In this document: positions 1 through 9,112 of the stretch, in pieces
How positions within the stretch are numbered: the stretch's first letter is position 1
Layout of the letters: the number at the start of each line of letters is the position of its first letter
Source of the DNA: JAUILH01 sp964230215
GTDB lineage: Bacteria; Bacteroidota; Bacteroidia; Flavobacteriales_D; JAUILH01
Direction of reading: 5' to 3'
NCBI GenBank assembly: GCA_964230215.1
Contig: CAXRGQ010000006.1
Span: forward strand, 613,522 to 677,521
Length of the DNA: 64,000 nt
Made by a program: the position numbers and the translations under genes
Notes under the pieces: model-generated
Databases searched by the model: none
What the model saw: the letters and a program-made list of their open reading frames with translations, nothing else
What the model was told of the DNA's origin: nothing

Positions 1-1
1 G

Positions 2-919
2 ATTTCTGAAAAGAGTATTAAGACCATAATTAAACATTTAGATGCTTCTAAATACAATAGCTATCATGTAAGCATTGACCAAAACAACTGGCAATGTCTA
101 CACAACGGAGCCTCCTATCCAATTGATCGCGGTGATTTTAGTGTGCCTGATTTAGGCCTTAAATTCGACTTTGCCTTCATCATGATTCATGGTACCCCTG
201 GAGAAGATGGTTTGCTACAAGCTTATTTTGATCTGCTAAACATTCGTTATTCCACATGTAATCACGAAATGTCCACACTTACATTCGACAAATGGGCATG
301 TAACAATGTACTGAGGGCGCTGGGCTATAATTGTGCTAAATCAAGGCTATTGCGATTGGATGAAAGCTACTCAAAGGAAAGACTGGTAGACACTTTGGGA
401 CTTCCCGTCTTTGTTAAGCCTAATGATGGTGGATCGAGCTTTGGCATTAGTAGAGTCAATAAAATTGAAGATTTAGATGCCGCTATAAGCAAAGCCAGAA
501 GTGAAGGCACAAGCTGTGTTATTGAAGCCTTTATTGAAGGCTATGAAATTACGGTGGGCGCGTACAGAGATGAAAATGACATTGTAGTGCTTCCTATAAC
601 CGAAATTCGCACTACAAACGAATTCTTTGATTTTGGCGCAAAATATTCGGGCGAGTCGGAAGAAATAACACCTGCCGAGATTCCAGATGAGGTTGCGGAA
701 AAAGTAAACACCATTGTATATAACGTTTACAAAAAACTGGGATTAGAAGGTTTAATTCGCATAGATTTCATGATAAAAAATGGTGATCCCTACCTTATTG
801 AAATCAATACAGTACCCGGTTTTAGTGAAGCATCCATAGTACCTCAGCAGATTCGTGCAGCAGGCATGACCATCGAAGAAGTACTAGATGCTGTTATCAC
901 TTATGGTTTAAGAAAATAA
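2..919 (+). CDS. ddl: D-alanine--D-alanine ligase, 5' end cut by window
   Basis: ATP-grasp ligase that joins two D-alanines in the cytoplasm for peptidoglycan synthesis. The frame is open from base 2 to the stop, so the true start lies outside the window; the GTG at 143 is internal. The visible part has IHGTPGEDG (substrate-binding segment), VKPNDGGSSFG (ATP-grasp nucleotide loop), EAFIEGYEITVG, and the C-terminal IDFMIKNGDPYLIEINTVPGFSE with the metal-binding Glu and Asn residues. About 305 residues are present of a usual 310-330, so little is missing. porT follows closely on the same strand. Function is confident; the partial status is certain. Confidence 0.93.
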   Translation: MSEKSIKTIIKHLDASKYNSYHVSIDQNNWQCLHNGASYPIDRGDFSVPDLGLKFDFAFIMIHGTPGEDGLLQAYFDLLNIRYSTCNHEMSTLTFDKWACNNVLRALGYNCAKSRLLRLDESYSKERLVDTLGLPVFVKPNDGGSSFGISRVNKIEDLDAAISKARSEGTSCVIEAFIEGYEITVGAYRDENDIVVLPITEIRTTNEFFDFGAKYSGESEEITPAEIPDEVAEKVNTIVYNVYKKLGLEGLIRIDFMIKNGDPYLIEINTVPGFSEASIVPQQIRAAGMTIEEVLDAVITYGLRK

Positions 920-954
920 TTGCGCTATTTTTGCGTTCACTTTGGTATTACACA

Positions 955-1662
955 ATGCGTAACGCTTTAATTATATCACTTTTGTTTTGTATGCTCGGCC
1001 CAGCAATGGCACAGCAGCAAAAACCTAAGAACCGTGCTGGCGATTTTTCAGGACAGAAAAGACGCTTCCACTTTGGTTTTACTTTGGGGTATAATCGCGC
1101 ATCTTTTGATTTACGCACCAAACCGGATTTCACATTTGAGGATTCACTCCTTTCATTGGACATCAAACCTACACCTGGTTTTAACTTGGGTATCATTAGT
1201 TCTTTACACTTAGACCCGAACTGGAAATTGCGCTTTATTCCTACTTTATCGTTTCAGGACAGAAGTATGAATTACAGATTTCTTGACAATGGTGAGGTTG
1301 AATCCATAGAACATAGAGTTGAATCTACCTTTATCGACTTTCCACTGCTCTTGAAATGGCGAACGGATCGCATCAACAACTGGTGTGTTTACCTAATTGG
1401 TGGTGGGGCGTATAGCATAGATATGGCGTCTCGTGAAGATGTGGATGGTTTTGAGCCCGTTGTAAAAATCAAAAAAACAGATTATAGCGCTCACATTGGA
1501 GGTGGTGTTGATTTCTTTCTTCCCTACTTTAAGTTTGGGGTTGAGTTGAAAGTATGCGCCGGTATTCCAAACGTTCATCTGCAGGACAATAATTTCCTTT
1601 CAAATCCAATCTCTAGTATTCGCACAAAAGTTTGGTTACTTTCCTTTACTTTTGAGGGCTAA
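955..1662 (+). CDS. porT: PorT-like outer-membrane beta-barrel protein (T9SS)
   Basis: 235 residues. A signal peptide (about residues 1-20, ending AMAQ) is followed by a short basic linker and a barrel-like chain. Family landmarks are RRFHFGFTLGYN, DSLLSLDIKPTPGFNLGI, STFIDFPLLLKWR and the ending LLSFTFEG. PorT is an outer-membrane component needed for type IX secretion in Bacteroidota, which fits the T9SS cargo elsewhere in the window. I chose the ATG at 955; a TTG 24 bases upstream would add residues before a good signal peptide. The stop overlaps the next start (TAATG), so the two genes are probably translationally coupled. It could be a general PorT-family barrel rather than the orthologue. 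Confidence 0.82.
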   Translation: MRNALIISLLFCMLGPAMAQQQKPKNRAGDFSGQKRRFHFGFTLGYNRASFDLRTKPDFTFEDSLLSLDIKPTPGFNLGIISSLHLDPNWKLRFIPTLSFQDRSMNYRFLDNGEVESIEHRVESTFIDFPLLLKWRTDRINNWCVYLIGGGAYSIDMASREDVDGFEPVVKIKKTDYSAHIGGGVDFFLPYFKFGVELKVCAGIPNVHLQDNNFLSNPISSIRTKVWLLSFTFEG

Positions 1663-3239
1663 TGCCACGGGAAATCGAACTAAAAATATTACCTAAACTT
1701 GCTTACGATGATGAAGCCATTGCACGTGCCATTGTCGCCGAATGCAAAATTGAACCCTCAAGTCTAAGTGGCTTTAACGTGCTAAAGCGCAGCATAGACG
1801 CCAGAAAAAAACCTATTCAGTACTTCTTAAGATTAGATGTTTTTATTGATGAGGAATTCCATGCTATAGACTATCCAGGTTTAGTATATCAAGACGTTCG
1901 CAATGCCGAGCCAGTGCATATTATTGGCATGGGACCGGCAGGCATGTTTGCAGCTCTAAAATGCATTAGTCTTGGTTTGAAGCCATTAATTATTGAGCGT
2001 GGTAAGGACGTTCGGGAGCGAAGACGCGATTTGGCCAAGATAACCCGTGATCACATTGTAAATCCCGAGAGCAACTATTGTTTTGGTGAAGGCGGTGCGG
2101 GCACGTATTCAGACGGAAAACTCTACACACGATCCAAAAAGCGTGGAGATTTACTTGAAGTACTTAACACTCTGGTACAACACGGAGCGGATCCTTACAT
2201 CTTACAGGATGCACATCCACATATCGGAACTAACAAACTGCCTAAAATCATCGAGGAAATTCGCGCTACAATTCTTGAGCACGGTGGCGAAATACACTTC
2301 AATACCAAGTTGACAGATATTCACCATAAAGACAATAAAATTGAAAGCATAGAGCTGAATGGTGAAACAACTATTCCATGTACACACTTGATTTTAGCGA
2401 CAGGACATTCTGCCCGCGACATTTTCTACCTTCTAGACAAAAAACACATCAAAATTGAAGCGAAACCTTTTGCCTTAGGGGTAAGAATTGAGCATCCTCA
2501 GGAAGTAATTGATCAGATTCAATATAAATGTGATGATAGAGGCGAATATCTGCCGCCCGCAAGTTATAATTTGGTAAAACAAGTAAACGGAAGGGGTGTT
2601 TACAGTTTCTGTATGTGTCCGGGAGGCATTATTGCACCTTGCGCCACCAATCAGGATGAAGTAGTTACCAACGGATGGTCGCCTTCCAAAAGAGATAATG
2701 AACACGCGAATTCTGGTTTTGTAACAGAGATTGGATTACAAGACATGGATATTGATAAATACGGTGCGCTGGCCGGCGTAGAATTCCAAAAAGCGGTTGA
2801 ACACAAGGCATGGGTAGCCGCTGGAAAAACGCAAAAAGTACCAGCTCAGCGCGCGCTAGATTTTCTTAATAAAACGGAAAGTAAAGACCTGCCATCAAGC
2901 TCCTATTTACCGGGAATTGTGAGTGTAAACTTATGGGATGTACTGCCCGATTTTGTTGCAAAAAGTATTGCGGGTGCACTTAGGCAAATTTCAAAACACA
3001 TGCCCAAGTATGTTACAAATGATGCTGTTTTGCATGCCGTTGAAAGTCGTACATCATCGCCTGTGCGTATTCCAAGAGATAAGGAATCACTTCAACATGT
3101 CGAGATTGAAGGTTTGTATCCCTGCGGTGAAGGTGCTGGTTATGCGGGCGGAATAGTGAGTGCGGCGGTAGATGGTATTCGCTGCGTTAAAGCAATTAAG
3201 CTTGTTTGCGACGGTACAACTCCCCCATCAAAAGATTAG
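1662..3239 (+). CDS. FAD-dependent dehydrogenase, COG2509 family
   Basis: 525 residues. An N-terminal ~80-residue domain precedes a Rossmann dinucleotide fold with GMGPAGMFAAL (about residue 88) and the acidic strand end LIIERG. Later come CFGEGGAGTYSDGKL, LATGHSARD and the C-terminal flavin-binding signature LYPCGEGAGYAGG followed by AVDGIR. These are hallmarks of the uncharacterised 'FAD-dependent dehydrogenase' family; the substrate is unknown. The start overlaps the porT stop by one base. Its last 44 bases overlap the 3' end of the convergent methyltransferase gene, an unusually large tail-to-tail overlap. The family call is firm, the role is not known. Confidence 0.88.
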   Translation: MPREIELKILPKLAYDDEAIARAIVAECKIEPSSLSGFNVLKRSIDARKKPIQYFLRLDVFIDEEFHAIDYPGLVYQDVRNAEPVHIIGMGPAGMFAALKCISLGLKPLIIERGKDVRERRRDLAKITRDHIVNPESNYCFGEGGAGTYSDGKLYTRSKKRGDLLEVLNTLVQHGADPYILQDAHPHIGTNKLPKIIEEIRATILEHGGEIHFNTKLTDIHHKDNKIESIELNGETTIPCTHLILATGHSARDIFYLLDKKHIKIEAKPFALGVRIEHPQEVIDQIQYKCDDRGEYLPPASYNLVKQVNGRGVYSFCMCPGGIIAPCATNQDEVVTNGWSPSKRDNEHANSGFVTEIGLQDMDIDKYGALAGVEFQKAVEHKAWVAAGKTQKVPAQRALDFLNKTESKDLPSSSYLPGIVSVNLWDVLPDFVAKSIAGALRQISKHMPKYVTNDAVLHAVESRTSSPVRIPRDKESLQHVEIEGLYPCGEGAGYAGGIVSAAVDGIRCVKAIKLVCDGTTPPSKD

Positions 3240-3921
3240 CCGTCATAGCCAGATTTAATGATTCTTGCTGACCCTTGCCGGGAATGCTAATCAGTTTGCT
3301 CTCACCGTCAAAGGCAAATGCTGAGATGCCATTCGCTTCATTCCCAAATACAAACATGGCGTCTTCCGATATTTCATTATTGCTATAAATTGATTCGCCG
3401 TGCATATCAAGCATATAGATCGGCAAGGATGACTCTGCCAACAAGGCATTCAAATCTTTATATAAGACATTCACATGAAACATAGCTCCCATGCTGGCGC
3501 GCACAACTTTCGAATTGTACTTGTCTACAGAATCAAGGGAACACACAATATTTTTAAATCCAAACCAGTGAGCACTGCGCATTATGGTTCCTAAATTTCC
3601 AGGGTCTCTAATTTTGTCGAAAACCAATACAGGGCCTTCTTTTACTTCATTGTCGTATTGAAACTTAGCAAGTGCCAAACACTTATGTGGATTGTTGTGT
3701 GATGAGATCTTATCTAAGGTGTTTTTGTCAATCAAGGTGAAGTCTATCGGCAAATCCGAATCCTCTGTACCATACACTTCAGTCAGTTCAACATTAGCTG
3801 AAATAGCCTCCTTCACCAATTTTTCTCCCTCTATTAAATACAGACATTCTTGATCCCTGAATTTCTTGAGATGTAATTGCTGAATTCTTTTTATTTCATT
3901 TTTTGATAACACCTTATCCAT
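3196..3921 (-). CDS. TrmH/SpoU-type RNA 2'-O-ribose methyltransferase
   Basis: 241 residues. The N-terminal substrate-binding part (QECLYLIEGEKLVKEAI) precedes the knotted SPOUT catalytic domain. Motifs are IRDPGNLGTIMRSAHWFG, VFGNEANGIS and SIPGKGQQESLNLAMT, which form the SAM-binding trefoil knot. It methylates a ribose in tRNA or rRNA; the target cannot be read from sequence. The start is the ATG at 3921; a TTG nine codons upstream would overlap the divergent tamL start and is less likely. In Bacteroidota this gene often lies divergent to tamL, as here. Confidence 0.88.
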   Translation of the reverse strand: MDKVLSKNEIKRIQQLHLKKFRDQECLYLIEGEKLVKEAISANVELTEVYGTEDSDLPIDFTLIDKNTLDKISSHNNPHKCLALAKFQYDNEVKEGPVLVFDKIRDPGNLGTIMRSAHWFGFKNIVCSLDSVDKYNSKVVRASMGAMFHVNVLYKDLNALLAESSLPIYMLDMHGESIYSNNEISEDAMFVFGNEANGISAFAFDGESKLISIPGKGQQESLNLAMTANLLMGELYRRKQA

Positions 3922-3934
3922 ATTTGTAGATTTG
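3902..3934 (+). promoter_or_regulatory. Putative tamL promoter
   Basis: TTTG at 3902-3905, a 21-base spacer and TAGATTTG at 3927-3934 match the Bacteroidota consensus TTG-N(17-23)-TAnnTTTG. The expected transcription start falls within a few bases of the tamL ATG at 3943, so the message would have almost no leader. The box lies in the gap and the start of the divergent methyltransferase gene. Motif match only. Confidence 0.5.
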
Positions 3935-3942
3935 TAAAGATA

Positions 3943-6642
3943 ATGCAACGCATTGTATACATAAGCTTTTTTGCTATTTCCGTTTTTCTAGCCTCATGCG
4001 CCACCAGAAATATTCCAGATGGTGAGGTGTTATTAGATAAGATGGGGATGGATCAGATATTGTTTGCTTATGACTCAACCAATATGGACTCGCTCCACTA
4101 TCTTTTTAAAGAGAATAAATACCCTGGCAACCTGCCGTTTAAGCCATGGAGCAACAAGAACATGACGCGGAAGAATGGTAAAAAAGTCTTCGATAATTCG
4201 GCCGGAGAAAATGTGAGCGAATATGATATGGAAGATATCTTTAAACAAACACCAAATCGTACAATTTTTGGGGTTTTTAAGTTCCATTTATTCATATACA
4301 GCCTTGTTGATAAAGAAAAGCTTGAGCAACGTGTAAAAAAGAAATATGCCAGACTTATCAAGAAAAATGAACGCCGAAGAACAAAAGACGTTTATAAGAA
4401 CCAAAAGAGACTATTAAAAGGAAAAGAGCCAAAGCCTTTGCGCGATCTAAAAACCTACAAACCAAAAATTGGAGAACGCATAGTAAACGGTATTGGTGAA
4501 GCTCCTGTCTTATTGGACAGCTCCAAGATTGCTGTTACTACTGATCAGTTGGAAACCTACCTAGTAAAAAAAGGCTATTTCAACGCGGAGGTTAAAGACA
4601 CTATCATATTTCACAAAAAGAAACCGAAAGCGACAGTATACTACATTGTTAAGAAAAAAGACCCTTACCGTATTCGCACAATTGAGCGAGATATAGCAGA
4701 TAAGAAACTGAAAAAATATGTTGGATACGCATTAAAAGAGGATTCGGTTATTCACGTGGGGCAGATTTTTGACGTGGACAAATTGCAGAAAGAACGTGGA
4801 ATTATCGAAAAGTACTTGTTAAACAGAGGCTACTATGCATTCAGTAAGGACTATATGTATTATGAAGTGGATAGTCTTACAGTACCTAACAAAAAGGACA
4901 GCACCAAACAAGACCATGTAGTTGATTTAAAAATGACCTTAATTAACGTTGCAACACCTGTTGCAGGGGATTCAACTATTATGATGGATCATCAAAAACA
5001 CTACATATCTCAGGTGTTCATTATTACTGATTTTAGAAATGACAGAGGCGAGACTTACCTTAACTATGATACATTACGCTATGTGACTAGTGAAGGGAAT
5101 GTGTACAATATGGCCTATGTAGACAAGTTTAAAATTCGCGCCAGCTCAATTGCCGAGAGGATATTTATCAACCCAGGATTCACCTACCGCGCTAAAGAGG
5201 TAGAAGCAACGTATAAGCAGCTATCCGATTTAGGCATTTTTAGAAGTGTTACGATACGGTTTAGACCAGTGCCTGGCGACGAAAGATCGGGTAAGTTGAT
5301 GGACTGTTACATCATTCTTAACCACAGCAAACGCCAGAGTTTCACGGCTGAGACGGACGGCACCAACCGAGGAGGGAATTTGGGTGTAGCTGGAAGTGTA
5401 TCCTACACTCACAGAAACTTGTTTAAAGGAGCTCAAAAGCTCGGCATATCACTTAGCGGCGGTCTTGAGGTGCAGCAATTAATAACCAACCAAGATAGTT
5501 CCTTAGTTGGAGGTGGAAATTTAAACCCACTGAACACTTTCAACACACTAGAATTCGGTCCAAGTATCAACCTAAGTTTTCCAAAAGCGATTTTAATAGA
5601 GAAGTACTTTAAACGATGGGATCATACCGCAACAAGCATATCGGCGGGGCTTAATTTCCAGCAAAGACCAGATTTCACCAGAACCATTCAAGATGTGAAC
5701 TTCAAGTGGGATGTAGCAAAGGGGCTTCATCATTTAGAAATTGGATTATGGGGACTCAGTGCGCTAAAGATTAGTAATCAAAGTCAGGAGTTTTTGGACA
5801 GATTAACTCAACTCAATGACCCCATCCTAAACATTAGTTTCCAGGATCATATTATCTCTTCGTTTAGCTTGACTTATACACGAAATACTCAAGATGTCCG
5901 TAAACTCAAGAACGTAGCTTACTATAGTGGTGCAGTTGAACTTGCTGGTTTTATGTTACGACGACTAGCAGAGCCATTAAACTTATACTTCAATCCAAAC
6001 ACGGAAGCTTATGAGCTATTTGGGATTCGATTTGCTGAGTACGTGAGAACCACACAAGATTTACGTTATTACCAGCGTTTCAACAAAGGATCTGAAATGG
6101 TTTACAGGGTTGCTGGAGGTATAGGAATTCCATTCGAAAATCTTAATCAATCCATGCCCTTTGAGCGTTCGTTTTTTGCTGGTGGAGCAAATGGTATAAG
6201 AGGTTGGCGACCACGTCTTCTAGGACCAGGTGGCTATATTGATTCGACTCTTGTTGAGCGCTTTGACCACGTTGGCGATATTCACCTTGAGGCTAACTTA
6301 GAGTATCGTTTTGACTTATTCGATTTTATTGATGGCGCCTTGTTTGTGGATGCTGGAAACATCTGGTTATTAAAGGAATCCAAATCACGACCCAATGGTA
6401 ATATAACACCCGACTTCTATAAAGAAATTGCGTTTGCAGCGGGTGTCGGATTTAGATTTGACTTGGACTTCTTTATTGTGCGTTTAGATCTGGCTACAAA
6501 GCTAAAAGATCCTTCCTTGGTTGAGGGTGAACGCTGGCTATTCCAACCAAAGGACAACATTAATGCTCTGCGGAGTGATTTGGGGCTGGATGATTATCGT
6601 GGAGGTATCAACTTCAACTTTGGTATAGGATATCCATTCTAG
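3943..6642 (+). CDS. tamL: TamL: BamA/TamA-family outer-membrane lipoprotein
   Basis: 899 residues. The N-terminus is a lipoprotein signal with lipobox LASC (Cys near residue 19), followed by ATRNIPDGEVLL, typical of the TamL variant that replaces TamA in Bacteroidota. A basic linker leads into POTRA-like repeats (about 170-440), and the C-terminal half is an Omp85 barrel. The barrel carries FERSFFAGGANGIRGWRP, the loop-6 motif (IRGW in place of VRGF), and ends GINFNFGIGYPF with a C-terminal aromatic. It is thought to act in outer-membrane protein or lipid assembly with TamB; no tamB lies next door. Its last four bases overlap the convergent porin gene. Confidence 0.88.
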   Translation: MQRIVYISFFAISVFLASCATRNIPDGEVLLDKMGMDQILFAYDSTNMDSLHYLFKENKYPGNLPFKPWSNKNMTRKNGKKVFDNSAGENVSEYDMEDIFKQTPNRTIFGVFKFHLFIYSLVDKEKLEQRVKKKYARLIKKNERRRTKDVYKNQKRLLKGKEPKPLRDLKTYKPKIGERIVNGIGEAPVLLDSSKIAVTTDQLETYLVKKGYFNAEVKDTIIFHKKKPKATVYYIVKKKDPYRIRTIERDIADKKLKKYVGYALKEDSVIHVGQIFDVDKLQKERGIIEKYLLNRGYYAFSKDYMYYEVDSLTVPNKKDSTKQDHVVDLKMTLINVATPVAGDSTIMMDHQKHYISQVFIITDFRNDRGETYLNYDTLRYVTSEGNVYNMAYVDKFKIRASSIAERIFINPGFTYRAKEVEATYKQLSDLGIFRSVTIRFRPVPGDERSGKLMDCYIILNHSKRQSFTAETDGTNRGGNLGVAGSVSYTHRNLFKGAQKLGISLSGGLEVQQLITNQDSSLVGGGNLNPLNTFNTLEFGPSINLSFPKAILIEKYFKRWDHTATSISAGLNFQQRPDFTRTIQDVNFKWDVAKGLHHLEIGLWGLSALKISNQSQEFLDRLTQLNDPILNISFQDHIISSFSLTYTRNTQDVRKLKNVAYYSGAVELAGFMLRRLAEPLNLYFNPNTEAYELFGIRFAEYVRTTQDLRYYQRFNKGSEMVYRVAGGIGIPFENLNQSMPFERSFFAGGANGIRGWRPRLLGPGGYIDSTLVERFDHVGDIHLEANLEYRFDLFDFIDGALFVDAGNIWLLKESKSRPNGNITPDFYKEIAFAAGVGFRFDLDFFIVRLDLATKLKDPSLVEGERWLFQPKDNINALRSDLGLDDYRGGINFNFGIGYPF

Positions 6643-8015
6643 AACTCAAAGTTTGCCACTAAATTCAGGTGATTAAAATTTACCTTATTCATTTCTCTAT
6701 GCGGATTGTTGACCCTATCTGTAGCATAACGCAAAACGTATAAAAAACGTATATGAAATCCTTCCCATTTATCCTTAAACGCATAGTTTATATCAAAATT
6801 AATCTGATGATAGGATGGAATATTGTACTTATTCATGTTAATCTCATCACTTGCCAATATAAGATTATAGTTAATTGCGGCATTTAATCCCTCATTAAGG
6901 TGCTGGATATTAGCTCCAATAGCTGTGACATTGCCGAACCCTTCTAGTTGACTTCTAGATATAAAAGTGAAGAACGGATCGACTCCAAACTCACGTGGAA
7001 AAACATATCTACCAGAGTTTCCAATATGGGTAGCATTTAGGGCAAATAATTTGTGTTTAATTCTGTAAGATAAGCTTCCACTAGCCGCCGCAGTGTAATG
7101 ATCAGTGCGGTAATAGCTTAAATGTGCATCATCATGCCCCCCGTTATTTATAGGCAGTTGAAGCATGCCCATTAATCCACCACCAAACCTAGATTTCGGC
7201 TTGTATGTCCATTTTGGTATACTGGTGTTGACAATGTTATCCAAATGATAATTCCAAAACTCTATGTTTGATACTTTAGAAAATTGATGCGTGTATCCCA
7301 CAATCCCCAGACCATTTGAAGAAATATGGCCATGGTAGTGTGCCTCCGAGCCATCACTCAAACAACCATTGTTATATATTCCAATGGCATCCTCAATACT
7401 ATACCAATGAATAGTTGATCGCGGAGATGCACCAATAAACCATGAAAGAAACAGCTTATTCTTATCATCGATTTGTTGTTTAATTACAGCCCCCTGAAAA
7501 ACTTTAGGTTTCATTCTTCCGTCGTGCATGTTTACCATAGGGGTGGTTACATCCAAGCGTCCTATTTCTAGGTTGAATCCCTTGTACAAATAATCTAGGT
7601 ACAGTTCTTCTAGCCTATCCAAGTCGTTATAATTATGACTGTGCTCTACATCAAATAATTGTTGCTCGTACTTAGATGTCTTACCTGTTATTGCATCAAT
7701 ATGATTCAAATCGTTAGAATGTAGCTTGTATATAAACTGTCCTTCTAATCCAAATTTGAATCCTTTTAAACGTGCTGTTTCGTAATGGATAGAAGCACCT
7801 ATTGCACTGGCATAGTAATCACTAAGACTTCCATTATTGATGGTTGCCATGGTAAATTTTCTCACATGTCCTCTTGTATGCCCATGTCGAAAGAAGGTTA
7901 TTACAGAATTGCATTCGCCCGGCTTACATACCTTGTGGGTAGTTGTGTCTGTATTAGATGAGAATGATTCTGATGAACCAGCTACAAATAAGAGAACTAG
8001 AATAAAAAACTTCAT
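6639..8015 (-). CDS. OprD-like outer-membrane porin
   Basis: 458 residues with a signal peptide (about 1-19). The conserved front FFRHGHTRGHVRKF...MATINNGSLSDYYA and the segment LEIGRLDVTTPMVNMHDGRMKP resemble Bacteroidota proteins annotated as OprD-family porins. The C-terminus ends in alternating beta strands with a terminal Phe (LVANFEF). OprD-type porins let small solutes cross the outer membrane. The promoter region carries the same palindrome as the neighbouring rhodanese and TauE genes, so I infer a role in uptake or export of a sulfur compound. Substrate unknown; the family call is by resemblance. Confidence 0.68.
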   Translation of the reverse strand: MKFFILVLLFVAGSSESFSSNTDTTTHKVCKPGECNSVITFFRHGHTRGHVRKFTMATINNGSLSDYYASAIGASIHYETARLKGFKFGLEGQFIYKLHSNDLNHIDAITGKTSKYEQQLFDVEHSHNYNDLDRLEELYLDYLYKGFNLEIGRLDVTTPMVNMHDGRMKPKVFQGAVIKQQIDDKNKLFLSWFIGASPRSTIHWYSIEDAIGIYNNGCLSDGSEAHYHGHISSNGLGIVGYTHQFSKVSNIEFWNYHLDNIVNTSIPKWTYKPKSRFGGGLMGMLQLPINNGGHDDAHLSYYRTDHYTAAASGSLSYRIKHKLFALNATHIGNSGRYVFPREFGVDPFFTFISRSQLEGFGNVTAIGANIQHLNEGLNAAINYNLILASDEINMNKYNIPSYHQINFDINYAFKDKWEGFHIRFLYVLRYATDRVNNPHREMNKVNFNHLNLVANFEF

Positions 8016-8052
8016 GGGTGGGAAATGCTCTGATTAATGAAACCTATGACTA

Positions 8053-8096
8053 CAAAGTTAAGTGGCCCTATTGGTTCGCTTAGTAACCCAGGTTAC
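8053..8096 (-). promoter_or_regulatory. Porin promoter with GTAACnnnnGTTAC operator
   Basis: On the minus strand TAACTTTG (8060-8053) matches the -7 consensus TAnnTTTG. A perfect 14-base palindrome, GTAACCCAGGTTAC, sits at 8083-8096 with its centre 36.5 bases upstream of the last base of the -7 box. That places it near -40, where an activator of the Crp/Fnr type would touch polymerase. The same arrangement occurs at two other promoters of this block. Confidence 0.55.
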
Positions 8097-8102
8097 GAAC
8101 AC

Positions 8103-8129
8103 AAAAAAAGGAGCTATGCTAGCTCCTTT
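8103..8129 (-). terminator. Rho-independent terminator
   Basis: A 10-bp stem (AAAGGAGCTA and its complement) with a 3-base loop is followed on the minus strand by a run of T. It lies 31 bases after the stop of the rhodanese-thioredoxin gene and separates it from the porin promoter. Confidence 0.8.
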
Positions 8130-8159
8130 CTTTATAAAACACTATCTATTATTTATTAT

Positions 8160-8969
8160 CTATTCTAAATGTGCATCCAACTGTGATTTGAGCTCTTCTT
8201 TAGATTGCTCTCCCTTAGCCGACCAAACTTTTTCTCCATTTTTATAGAGTACTAGCACTGGAACACCAGCAACCTTCTGTTCTTTGACAAGCTCCTCACT
8301 AGCGTCAACATCAATCATAAGAATATTTGCTCTATCCTTATATTCAGTCGTTATCTCCTCCATCACAGGCATCATTTTCTTACATGGCACACACCATTTG
8401 GCGTAATAATCAACTAAAACTAGTGCGTTGTTATCAATGGTTTTGCTGAACTCCTCACTAGACATACCACTTGAGTTCGCAGAATTCTTGTGCCCCTCAG
8501 TTTGCACTGTTGCATAACCTTCATTGTTCCACGCCATAATGCCACCTTGCAGATTGTATACCTTCTTAAAGCCACTTTCAAGAAGAATATTAGCCGCTTG
8601 TGAACTTCTTCCTCCCCCCTTGCAATAGACATAAATCTCTTTTGATTTGTCCATCATATTAATCTTATCGGTGAACTTAGGGTCAAACACATCAATGAAA
8701 CTGGCGTCTTCCAAATGCTCGCCTGCCACCTCTTCTGGAGTCCGAACATCAAGTAAGATTCCTTTTGCTGGATCAATAATACTTTTAAAGTCAGATGCAT
8801 TCAAATCGACAACACGCGCCACTTGATCCTCTTCTTTTTGATCATCAATCACTTCATTATTAGTTGTCTCTTGCTTCTTGTTATCTGTTTCAGAGGTTTT
8901 GTTTTCCTGACCACAGGCCATTAGCGAAACCATTGAGAAAAGGACTATTGAATGCACTATTTTATTCAT
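8160..8969 (-). CDS. Rhodanese-thioredoxin fusion lipoprotein
   Basis: 269 residues. A lipoprotein signal with lipobox LMAC (Cys19) and an acidic, Asn/Lys-rich linker are followed by a rhodanese domain (about 52-155). The rhodanese keeps its catalytic Cys116 in YVYCKGGGRSS. A thioredoxin domain (about 165-269) has WCVPC at 192-196 and the cis-Pro segment VAGVPVLVLYKNG. The protein is probably anchored in the periplasm, where it could pass sulfane sulfur or reduce disulfides; its partner is not visible. It appears to be a single-gene unit, with a promoter/operator upstream and a terminator downstream. Confidence 0.88.
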   Translation of the reverse strand: MNKIVHSIVLFSMVSLMACGQENKTSETDNKKQETTNNEVIDDQKEEDQVARVVDLNASDFKSIIDPAKGILLDVRTPEEVAGEHLEDASFIDVFDPKFTDKINMMDKSKEIYVYCKGGGRSSQAANILLESGFKKVYNLQGGIMAWNNEGYATVQTEGHKNSANSSGMSSEEFSKTIDNNALVLVDYYAKWCVPCKKMMPVMEEITTEYKDRANILMIDVDASEELVKEQKVAGVPVLVLYKNGEKVWSAKGEQSKEELKSQLDAHLE

Positions 8970-8991
8970 CGTATTAATCTGTTTTATATTT

Positions 8992-9034
8992 CAAAACTAA
9001 GTTATCTTATCTATTGCAAAGTAACCTGCGTTAC
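8992..9034 (-). promoter_or_regulatory. Rhodanese-lipoprotein promoter with GTAACnnnnGTTAC operator
   Basis: On the minus strand TAGTTTTG (8999-8992) matches TAnnTTTG. The palindrome GTAACCTGCGTTAC lies at 9021-9034, its centre 35.5 bases upstream of the last base of the -7 box and 58 bases upstream of the start codon. Spacing and half-sites match the porin promoter, which suggests one shared regulator, probably an activator. Confidence 0.55.
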
Positions 9035-9065
9035 AGAGATTAAGGTATGTAAGCCTTTAAAATAG

Positions 9066-9088
9066 AAAAGGAGCGAAATCGCTCCTTT
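9066..9088 (-). terminator. Rho-independent terminator
   Basis: A perfect 10-11-bp stem (AAAAGGAGCGA and its complement) with a 2-base loop lies 25 bases past the stop of the MBL-rhodanese gene. On the minus strand the 3' arm ends in TTTT, then CTATTT. Confidence 0.75.
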
Positions 9089-9112
9089 TGAATGTATTAT
9101 TTGAAAATCGGT

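Noticed and set aside
143..919. Complete ddl gene from the GTG at 143
   Set aside because: The frame is open and ddl-like back to base 2; the GTG is internal and the gene is cut by the window edge.
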